A stretch of 60,000 bases of DNA from Nematostella vectensis (taxonomy: Eukaryota > Cnidaria > Anthozoa > Actiniaria > Edwardsiidae), in NCBI RefSeq assembly GCF_932526225.1, contig NC_064048.1:5564627-5624626 (forward strand), read 5' to 3'. Under the pieces are notes generated by a model that made no database searches, had not been told where the DNA came from, and was given only the letters and a program-made list of their open reading frames with translations. The number at the start of each line of letters is the position of its first letter. Positions within the stretch are counted from its first letter, which is position 1. Positions 36,306-47,400 of this stretch are shown in pieces. The position numbers and the translations under genes were made by a program.

Positions 36306-37494
36306 ATCCAGAAATGAATTGCCATCCAGTTGCTGACAGAGCAAAGTGTTTATAGAGACCGTGGCCAACAGTAGATTCGAGAGACTACTACAACTTCTTA
36401 GAACAGATTTTTGCATTAGGTTTAATCTTATCTGATGTTTACATTTTGTGTTATATTTGCTTTTTGTTTCCTTCGCATACCTTTTACCCAAAAGCAATTA
36501 AAATTCGCATTTCTCTGCCAGAATTCCTGTGACTGCACGAAGGACCAGATCTGTCGACTTAACTTCTTGGACGGCACGCACCATTGCGATTTCAACGGTA
36601 TGTGATCGACACGGTCAATTAAACGTTTCCCGAGTGTTGATTGTTTTTATGGTGAAAAAGATTGCTACGGGTTTCCACCAACATAATGGCCGTAGGGGGT
36701 GGGGCACTGGGGGCACGTCCCCCCAATATTTTCAAAAATGATAAGGAAATGACAAGTAGGGGCGTGGCTGTGCCCCCATTGTTTTCTGCGGCTATGCGTA
36801 GTAAACCTTGGCGCTGTGCTTTTGATAGTGGCCCACGAGATAAGCGTAAATGCTGGCTGTGAAAACAGCAAAACTGCACAGAAAAACCTCGAAACACAAG
36901 CTGTATCGTAAAACACCGTAAAACGTATCGCAACATCGCGTCAGAATAAGCCAATAGCCATAGACCGCACAGTCTAAAGAAACTGCAATACCGTGAAAAT
37001 GTAAAAGAAAAGAAAAAACATTGACATAACCCTGTAAAATGCACAAGGATGAATCATAGACAGATGCCTGAGAAAGGCTGAACTTCAAGTGTCAAGCTGT
37101 TCAATGGTTGTGATTTGTGTTATTATAGACACGTCATTCCATCGTTGTCACGCATTCAATACATCATCAGACGGTGTCATACAACTCGAAGCAACTCATT
37201 CATCCTGGCCAGCGGGCGGCTTTTGCAGAGTAGACTTTACGCCTACGAGCGTTGTCACTGGTCAGCAGTATAGCATCACGGTTGACCTGCGCGCTAGGCA
37301 TGTCTCCCATGACACTCGAGTACATCCGGGAGTTGCGTTTAATATGGTTGACGGCGACAACTTCGACGTTGTGTTTTCAGGTATAGAGTAGAACCACCCC
37401 GCCAGCTCCCTTGATACCCACATAATTTTGAGTCAACCCTTATTACTCGAGCTACCTGCTTATATTCTACCCCTCTACCTCAAATTCTAGAAAC

Positions 37495-38175
37495 ACCTCG
37501 TTATAACGGACACCCCAGGTCACCTCGTTATCAAGGACACCCTAATAAAAGACACTTCATTGTCACGGACATCCCAATATCAGGGACACCTCGTTTTAAA
37601 GGACATCCCAATAGAAGAGACACCTCGTTATGAAGGACATCTCAATATTAGGAACACCTTGTTATTACGGAGATCCCAATATAAGGGACACCTCGTTATC
37701 ACGAACATCCCAGTACTAGGAACACCTCGTTATCAAGGGACAACCCAGTATTAGGAACAGCTTGTTGTCACGGACATCCCAATATAATTGACACCTCGTT
37801 ATCACGGACATCCCAATATAATGAAAACCTCGTTCTCAAGGACATCTCATTATTAGATACACCTCGTTATCACGAACATCCCAGTACTAGGAACACCTCG
37901 TTATCACGGACATCCCAATATTAGGGACACCTCGTTATCACGGACATCCCAATATTAGGGACACCTCGTTATAACGAAAATCCCTGTACTAGGAACACCT
38001 CGTTATCACGAACATCCCAATATAAGGGACACCACGTTATAACGAAAATCCCAGTACTAGGATCACCTCGTTATCACGGACATTCCAGTATTAGGAGCAG
38101 CTAGTTATGACGGACATCTCAATATAAGGGACACCTCGTTATCATGGGCATCCGAATTTTAGGGACACCTCGTTA
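37495..38175. repeat. 34 bp minisatellite in intron 4, unit C
   Basis: Same family as in A and B (CTCGTTATCACGGACAT) but about half as long, without the GGATATCTTAATATCAG block, and with a different order of variants. Confidence 0.88.
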
Positions 38176-38979
38176 TCAAGATACCACACGCACAAAAGTG
38201 ATATACATTAAAATAATGTGATAATATGAAAATATGAAAATAACATGATTTTATAGAGGAAAAAAACCCTAAGCAGTTAAATAATTTCATTGTCGTCATC
38301 TCGTCTGTGTATTTAACTCAAGCTCGTTTACTTCATCAGGCCCCATAGCGTGGATACCTGCTTTCAGCCTGGATCAGTAGGAGCTGGCACTTTCTATGAA
38401 AAACAATCGTCATCTTGTGGCTCGCAACACCCCGGCCGGGATGAGTGGTTCTCAGTTTCACTTTCTGTCACGCAATCCTCTGTCACGGTGAAAATCAACA
38501 GTGTTGTTGTAGGAACCTTCAGCCCAACGTACCCTTTGAAAAGACAAGGCGCCGTCGTGGTTGCTAATGGTTTCGATACTGTGCTGTATGTGCGCAACTA
38601 TCAAGCCTAGTCTTTCTCTCTCATTTTTTTTATTATTGTTTTTCACCTTCTCCTTTTTGCTTTTTAATTTCCCTCTATTTTTCCTTTCATATTTCTTAAT
38701 TTCTTTTCTATCTTTTTTTCCTTATTTCGTTGCTCCGGTGCCTTTTTTGTTTGGCTTATGGACTATTATTTTTCATTTTTTTTTTATTTACTTAGATTAA
38801 CATTTTTACTCACCTTCTTCTTATTACTAACTTCGCTTGTCCGTATCTATATTGCCCATTTTCTTCTATTGTTTCTGTTTTCCTCTTTTATTCAACTTCT
38901 ATTTCATTTGACACTTTTTATACCTTCTCCTTTCATTTTTGTTTTATTTCATTTTACTCACTCTTACCCTCGCTCAGCA

Positions 38980-40990
38980 ATGATGATTGAGGATGATTGC
39001 AATAGTCTGTCCGGTAAGGATTACTTTGATGATGGCAATGATATGTACAGAAAAAAAGAAACTCTGATAGCACCAAAAAACCCTGTCCGAGGTAGACACC
39101 TCCGATAGTGACACTATCAGGGATTGAAAACTCCTGTAATAGCAATATATTGTCCAGAACAGACTCTTGGATAACAGACCACTCGGATAATGGCAATACT
39201 CTGTACGGGATAGACCACTCGGATAATGGCTATACTCTGTGCGGGATAGACCACTCGGATAATGGCAATACTCTGTAATAGCAATATCTTGTCCAGAACA
39301 GACTCTTGGATAATGGTAAACACCGTCCGAGATTAACAACTCGATAGCGACAATATTTCGTCCGGGATAGACCACTCCTATAATAGCAATATATAGCAAT
39401 ATGACCGGAACAGACCACTCGGATAATGGCAATTTTTTGTCCGGGATATAACACTCAGATAATGACTATACTCTGTCCGGCAAAGACCACTAGGATAATG
39501 ACTATACTCTGTCCGGGATAGACCACTCGGATAATGACAACAATCTGTCCGGGATAGACCTCTCTGGTAGCTGTAATAATCTGTCCGGGATAGACCACTC
39601 GGATAATGACAATAATCTGTCCGGGATAGACCACGCGGATAATGAAAACACTCTGTCCGGGATAAACCTCTCGGATAGCGACTATAATCTGCCTGGTATA
39701 GTCCACTCCTCCAATAAACTGTCCGGAACAGACCACTCAGATAATGGCAATAACCTGTCCGGTATGTACCACTCGGATAATGACTATACTCTGTCCGGGA
39801 TAGACAACACTGGTAGCTGCAATAATCTGTCCGGGATAGACCACTCGGATAGCTGCAATACTGTGTCCGATATAGACCACTCGGATAACGACTATACTTT
39901 GTCCGGGATAGAACTCTCGGATAGCGACAATAATCTGCCTGGGATAGTCCACTCCTCGAATATACTGTCCGGAACAGACCACTCAGATAATGGCAATAAT
40001 CTGTCCAGTATGGACCACTCGGATAATGACTATACTCTGTCCGGGATAGACCACTCGGATAATGGCAATACTCTGTCCGGGATAGACCACTCGGATAATG
40101 GCAATACTCTGTCCAGGATAGACCACTCGGATAATGGCAATACTCTGTCCGGGAAAGACCACTTGGATAATGGCAACACTCTGTCCGGGAAAGACCACGT
40201 GGGTAATGGCAATACTCTGTCCGGGAAAGACCACTCGGATAATGGCAACACTCTGTCCGGGAAAGACCACGTGGATAATGGCAACTCTCTGTCCGAGATA
40301 GACAATTCGGATAATGGCAACACTCTGTCCGAGATAGACCACTCGGATAATGGCAATACTTTGTCCGGGATAGACCACTCGGATAATGACTATACTCTGT
40401 CCGGGAGAGACCACTTGGATAATGGCAATACTCTGTCCGGGATAGAGCACTCGGATAATGGCAATACTCTGTCCGGGATAGACCACTCGGATAATGGCAA
40501 TAGTCTGTGCGGGATAGACCACTCGGATAATGGCTATACTCAGTCCGGGATAGACCACTCGGATAATGGCAATACTCTGTGCGCGATCGACCAATTGGAT
40601 AATGGCAATACTCTGTACGGATAGACCACTCGGATAATGGCTATACTCTGTGCGGGATAGACCACTCGGATAAAGGCAATACTCTCTCCGGGATAGACCA
40701 CTCGGATAATGGCAATACTCTGTACGGGATAGACCACTCGGATAATGGCTATACTCTGTGCGCGATCGACCAATTGGATAATGGCAATACTCTGTACGGA
40801 TAGACCACTCGGATAATGGCTATACTCTGTGCGGGATAGACCACTCGGATAAAGGCAATACTCTCTCCGGGATAGACCACTCGGATAATGGCAATACTCT
40901 GTACGGGATAGACCACTCGGATAATGGCTATACTCAGACCGGGATAGACCACTCGGATAATGGCAATACTCTGTCCGGGATAGAGCAGGC
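38980..40990. repeat. 36 bp minisatellite, unit C (longest)
   Basis: About 55 units of the GACCACTCGGATAATGGC family. The plus frame 39764-40624 stays open for 286 codons as a chain of SGIDHSDNGNTL-like dodecapeptides, and minus frames stay open for about 200 codons over the same DNA. A segment near 40570-40700 is copied again at 40755-40890, a larger internal duplication. Confidence 0.92.
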
Positions 40991-41249
40991 ATGTACCCAG
41001 GAAGAGGAATCATTTTAAAAAAGGAACTCTCGAATTTGACATAGCTCGATAGTTCCAGTCGAGTACACAGGATAGGCTGAGAAGGGTGCGCAGTCATAGG
41101 TATCAGTGGAGAAAGTGTATTTTTTTTAGATTTCATAATAAGAACTTACCCAGTTGATAGAGGTTGACAGCCAAACAATGATTTGATTTTGCAAAAACAC
41201 AGATGGGAGGAGACGCAGGCAAAAACAAGGAATAACTGAAGCTGAACAG

Positions 41250-41755
41250 CCTACCCCCCCCCCCCCCCCCACCGCCACACATTTCGCACCCCCAAGAAAA
41301 ATCTTGGGTACAGGCGCCCGTTTCTCAGAACACCCGAGATTTCTCGGTCCCGAAAACATTTTTTTGCATTTTTGCTAAAAAAATTCGCATGTTTTCCTTT
41401 TGGAGAACCGCTTTCATGTTTGAGAACAGTTTGAGCTTCCTCTTGGTTCGAATTCCAAATGATTACACTCAATAGGGCTATTTTCGAAGTTTTGCTGAAG
41501 CCTAAAAGTTACCCGAATAGTCTCGGGTGAGAGCGAGGTCCCGAGAACTTTCTTAATGTTTAAGCCATGTAAATTTCGGGCCCGAGAAGTTCGAGAAAGA
41601 TCAAAATCTATAAATAGAATCATCCTTTACATAAATCTTTGTGATAAAATACGATGTTTGACGATATTTCAACACATTTAGATACCATAAGTTTTATAGA
41701 AATTAGCCAGCTTTTCAAATTTAAGGAATAAAACGTTTTCGGGCCCGAGAATTGA
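41250..41755. repeat. C-run and GGGCCC palindrome cluster, unit C
   Basis: Equivalent to 11881-12385, but the first palindrome reads CGGTCCCG and is broken. An extra segment of about 100 bp precedes the C-run. No gene is visible. Confidence 0.45.
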
Positions 41756-42445
41756 TTATTGATAATCAAGTGGAGGCTGGATATTTTCGTAGAAGTTAGA
41801 AAAAAAAAAAACAATGCAAAAACATGATATCGCTGGTATTTGAGAGCCCTTCCCCTCGAACCGAGGCTCGAACTATATTTATGCGTCCTTAGTGGCTATG
41901 ACTACCAGCGGACACACTGAATCTTTGTACTATTCACTTTTCTTGATTAATAAGCAGAATGATACAAAAGCAATTTCACATAGATATAGGCGTTTGGTGA
42001 TGGTCGGCTATACAAAAAAGCCTTTGAAACATCTAGATGAGTTTTATACAACTACACTCTTCAATCTCGCCTTGATTGGTCAAAGGTACATATGGTAAAA
42101 TAGAAGGCACTAAACGCTTGGCTCGGATTTGCGCGCTCTCCTTAAAGAAACTCAAAAAACGTTTTAAATGTATAAAACAACAGACTTGAACATCAGTCAC
42201 TCAACGCGACTTCGTCTCGTTGGGTACTTTGCGTGCTCATAGCACGTATAGTGATATCATTATTTGAGTATCTATTAGAGTACAGACGCATGTAAAAATG
42301 ATATCTATTTGTAAAACAGGGTAGCAGTATCTAGAAGGAAAAATGGACTTGAGAAATAGCGCACAATTTCAAATTGGATATTCTTGCGTGTCTGATGACG
42401 TCAATTTGCGTGTGTACTCAGGAACTGATCAGAGCGCACGTTTAA

Positions 42446-42691
42446 AGCCGCATTATCACCAGTTTCCTTCATGAGGTCCGACGGAAACCTCAATCGTTGA
42501 AAGACAAAAGAATCTTTTAAAATCCGAGATATTAAACAGACCATCCGCTCTAAATTATCAATCACATCCTCAAAGAAACTTCCAATAGACGCACTGCTTT
42601 CAATATTTTGAAATATTTTTCGCGTTTTTCTTTAAAAATCATCGGATGTTGTTACGTAATCGACCAGAAGTAAACTGGTGACAATGCGGCT
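42446..42691. mobile_element. MITE, unit C copy of A2/B2
   Basis: AGCCGCATTATCACCAG to CTGGTGACAATGCGGCT in the same context as A2 and B2. It is the only member of the family in unit C. Confidence 0.85.
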
Positions 42692-43065
42692 CTAATTAGC
42701 TTTAATAAGAAAAAAAATGGCTCGATGGTAAAAAGGCATATGTTTTATGTTTTATGTTTTAAAAGAACAGACACCAGTGCAGATAATCACAATTCGTAGA
42801 TTAAAGCCTATACGTAAGGCGATTTTGTACCTTCGTATAAGTGAATTCAAACGCCGGCAATGGCCAGGAAAGTTGATTGCAAGTACCAGACGAATTAGAC
42901 GTCGAGAAATCGGCGAATTCGCCGCCGCGGCAGCAGACAGCAGGCATATCAAATTCGCTCGTACGAGAGTACAAAACTGCCTATTATGACTTAATAAGAA
43001 TAAAAAAATTCAGCACACAAACAAATGTAAAATTATCAGCCTTAGTGCTCCTTGAGCAGGATAAT

Positions 43066-43690
43066 ACCCCGTCAACCTTCGCGCATGATGCTATCCCGTC
43101 AGCCATTGCAAATTATGACTATCCCGTCAACCTTTGCGAACCATAACCATCCAGAAGCCTTTGCAAAAGCGTGAATATTTGCGTAGCGCCAATCCTGTCA
43201 ACCTTTGCGCACCGTCACTATCTTCTACGCCTTTTCGCGCCGCTACTACCCTGTAAGCCTTTGAGAACCATAATTACGCCGTGAATGTCTGCGCACCGTA
43301 ATTACCCCGTCAGCCGTAACGCATCGTAACTATCCTTCCACCCTTTGATTATTGTGATTATCCCGTTAGCCTTGACACGCCGTAACTATCCCGTAAGTCA
43401 TTTCGCGCCGTGACTACCCCGTCAGCCTTTGCGCGCCGTGACTACATCGTAAGCCTTTGCGCGCCGTGACTACCTCGTAAGCCTTTGCGCGCCATGACTA
43501 TCAATCACCTATTACCTCGTCAGTCTCTTCGCACTGTGACTTTCCCATCAGCATTTGCGATCCTTGAATACCCCGTCAGCCTCTGCGCGCCGCGACTGCT
43601 CCGTAATCCTTTGCGCGCTGTGACTATCGAGCACCTAATTACCCCGTCAGTCTTTGCGCAACTGTGACTATCCCGTCAGCATTTGGGCTC
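43066..43690. repeat. 28 bp minisatellite at the right end of the array
   Basis: The core GCCTTTGCGCGCCGTGAC, followed by TACCCCGTCA or TACCTCGTAA, repeats about 20 times with substitutions and occasional gaps. It begins about 30 bp after homology to units A and B ends, so it sits at the array boundary. Confidence 0.88.
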
Positions 43691-43699
43691 CTCGACTAC

Positions 43700-44485
43700 C
43701 TCATACATAAAGCCAGTCATTCCAATCGGGAAGTAGGTTATGAAGGGGCGTGTGAAAAAGATGCTTTCTTCCTAAAACTACGTTAGGGCTTTATGCCAAG
43801 AATCGTAGAGCATCTAGACCGATGACAGACTTAAAATACTCACTTGGTCCCCACACCAGGCGATAGACCTGCTGTTACGCAACGAGAAAACCTAGAGGTC
43901 ATCTTCGTGCTTGCTCGTATAAAGGTTTAATGGTCGCTACCGATAATGTGATTAGCGTTGTATCTTCTTAAGATCTTACGATGAGATAAAAGTTTTGTGC
44001 TAAGTCGAGAGAGCTAGTAATCCCTCTAAAATACGTTTTTTACTCGTGTGGTTCATAGGATTTAAGTACGCGTTGCATAATGTTTTATCACTCGAGAATT
44101 CATCTTGTTAACGGTGAAATAAAATTGTTTCCCGTATTTTCTAGAAAGTAAACGATGTCAAATAATCGACAATTATGGATAATAGCTATAAAGAATCTCG
44201 ATGAGCGGAACTTGGTCAAATAAACATAAGAACAAAGAGCTTGTACAGACGATTAATAAACTGCCTAATTTCCACGCAGGATGTGTGAATCATTTGAACG
44301 CGATGATTTCTTTCTGGTCTTCGTGAGAAACATCTGCTGACGATTGATGACGGGAAAGCAAAAGCACGCATGAAAATCTAGGCTTATCGCGTGCCTTTTA
44401 GCGGATAAACTTACCGATCTTTGATAACAGGTAATGTGTTCTTATGGAGTTAACCATAGGCTTAGCCTAAGCACGCGGCATAACA
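43700..44485. other. Upstream region of vWA gene 1
   Basis: This is unique AT-rich sequence with no recognisable gene. I find no good TATA box near the start codon at 44486, unlike the PAN genes and vWA gene 2. Confidence 0.4.
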
Positions 44486-47400
44486 ATGGCGGTCGTCCGA
44501 TATCTAGGTCTTCTTCTAATACTTGCGTTCTTTACAGGGCTGGGAAAGGGTGACATTTGGGAGACAGCGGGTGACGATACATGGCTTAGTAAGCGTAAGT
44601 AGTATTTCCGAATATTGCGTGAGTTTTTAAAATACGATTAAGTTTGAAATTTTGGTTACATTCATGTCGCGCGTTGCTGTAAAGTTACTGCCCGGCTGTT
44701 ATGGTACTCGGCGATACTTGCTGTTATTAAAGGGATATTTGCGAATGTTCTGTAAGCTCCGGATACAAATAAGACCCCGTCACACACAATCATACAACTT
44801 GTGTTAAACAGTTTTGAGATGAAAGAATATATCGACAATTAAACTTCTTAAATTGTAAGTATCCTATCAATGCAAAGTATCCTATCTCTTTTGCTGAAGT
44901 CAAATCCCTTACATTTCGCAAGGAATATTATCATTCAATAATATCAATAATATCATTCTCTGCACGTATTTCTTTATCGTGTTTTTTCATGATTTTTGGT
45001 TCTTGATATGACCAGGGTGGTATTTTGTGTTGACCTGAGATACGACGTCTGAAAACAATATGGCACCCCTCTCCTATCAGTCCACATCCAGATAAATGAT
45101 ACACGAGGAAGATTTTACCAAATGGCGAAGCTAAAGAAGTTTGAGCAGGCGCCTTCCAAAGGAAGTGAATGCTTTTGTATTGATAAAGTCCCGAAACGCT
45201 AAAGAAAGATAAATGAAACCATAACGCGTGTGAAAATATGCAATTTTCAATTTTGTGCTGTGTTTTATCTGGATAAGTTACCCCCCCCCCCCCCCACCCC
45301 CCCCGCAGGATCGGCTCCATGTAGATGCAGCCTGTTATGCTGGTTGTAATTGTATTGTAAAAGCTCAGATTTCTAAAGGCACTTTTTTTGTTACGTGCAA
45401 TATTTCGCTTGCTTATGCCTTTCCTTTCATCGACGCTCGTAGGACTTAATCCGCGCTTTTGCTGACACATGGAGATACTTGTGCCATGTGTTGCCATTTT
45501 TATTTCTTATCGACTATACAGTATCTTATCCTCCTTTCTGATTTCAGCTCTCCTATTAAGAAGGGAGGTAGCGAATAATCACTAAACAGATTGGTTTCCT
45601 GGCTATCTAAAGGGAGCGGTCATTAATTAATGGGGGGAGGGGGTGGGGGCGGCAAATTACAAAACCCTGGGCTTGAAGATTTTAACTCCCCCCCCCTCAA
45701 ATCCAAGCCAAAAAAATCGTGACCCCCCCCTAGACCGGAAGCCCAAAAATTTGCAACCCCCACCCCCCTCCCTCTCTCTCTCTCACACACACACACGCAA
45801 TGTTTATACTCAATAAAACCACAGAGACTTCATATACATACTAAGGCTAAGTTCAAACGTCGGATTATCCATGAGCCGTATTCAATGCAAATGCTTGCAA
45901 ATGAAGATGAACAAATCGACTTGATACATTTGCACGCATTTGCCTTGAATACGGCCCATGGATAATACGACGTTTGAACTTAGCTGAAGTGTAGCTGAAT
46001 ATAACCTTTACTAAAATATAGATCAACTAGCATGGCAATTTTGTCCTATTTAATTAAAGTATGAACCTTCACTTTCGCTAGTTTAAGAGTGGCACAGAGA
46101 TTAACAACAAATACTGGTGTCGCTAGAAAACGACTACGTCGTCGACAATTTTTACAAAGACATTTGAGTCCAGGTTTTGTTCAACTGATTTGAACGGGCA
46201 GCTTTGTCTGTCAACCATGAGATGGTTTCTCAAAATTAATTTATATAAAGACAAGCTTGGTACCTGAACAATATGGAGCTAGATATACAATAGTAGGAAA
46301 CATTGTGAACTTAATACAATTTTCTTTTCAACAATGACTCTCTTGCTCAGTATTAAATTAAACCAGACTTAAATCAGACGCCCAAAAAATGTGACCCCCC
46401 CTTTAATGACAGCCCAAAAAGATGTGACCCCACTTAGCGCCCCAAAAAGCGTAGCCCCCCCCCCTACATATTTGCCCCCACCCCCCCCCCACCCCCAGTA
46501 ATTAATGACCGCTCTCTAATTTGACATATTTTTTTTTCGGTTTCTTAACTGATACTTGAAAAGAGGGAGCTCTTTTCTCGGTTTTCATTTAATACATATA
46601 TTGATTCCTAGTATATATCTGTTGGAAAAAGCGTTGTCAGCGCAAATAGCGAATGGCATGGCAAATAGCAGTTACACGATCATTAACGGTGTTTTATGGG
46701 CACTGCCATATTCGTGTAAGAATAAAGGAAATGAATAAACTCCGACCATACATCTTATATATATTTTTCTGCATTTGGTAGTAATATTTAATATCCATGG
46801 TACCGCTTGGTTGTAGAATGGCCCTGCGCCAACCGCCAATTCCGATTGCGCTAACAACGTTTTAGATTGTTGTATACTCAATTCTGTAACTCAATTCCTT
46901 TCTTTCTTGTAATCCGTCTTTTGTATTATCCCCCCTTAAGTCCTCTTGTGTTATGATGTTGCCTATCTGACCTTGGCTATTAACCAAGATACGAGAAAAC
47001 AGCAAAAACACTTTACAGCTGGTCTCATCTGCAGAAATGTCGACTACATGAAAAAGGTTTTTATCAGTACATGCAATGGTCAAGGGTTTTCGATTATCTG
47101 ATACGGTTATTTGAAGGAAGCGTTTCATTCTTTTCTTTATTGCGCGTTTCTTAAAGAGTTTTTGTCAGCCACCATTTTGTCACCCTAGCAAAATGCACCT
47201 TATATAACAATGCTTCCATTTCCATCGGCTGATTTGGGGACGCTATACAACAGCTGATTAAAGCTCTTTAATTGGTAGAGAGGGGTGTGGCCCAGCGAAT
47301 ACTGCTAAGCACAGTATCTCTAGCTCACGAACAGTACAAGGAATGCGATTTAATTTGATGCTAAAGAAGAAGCGCGAAGCAACCCCTACTCCTCCCCCTA

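Noticed and set aside
44931-45497. 188-codon minus-strand open frame in the vWA1 intron
   Set aside because: It runs through a C-run as poly-Gly, has no recognisable domain, and a plus-strand frame overlaps it.
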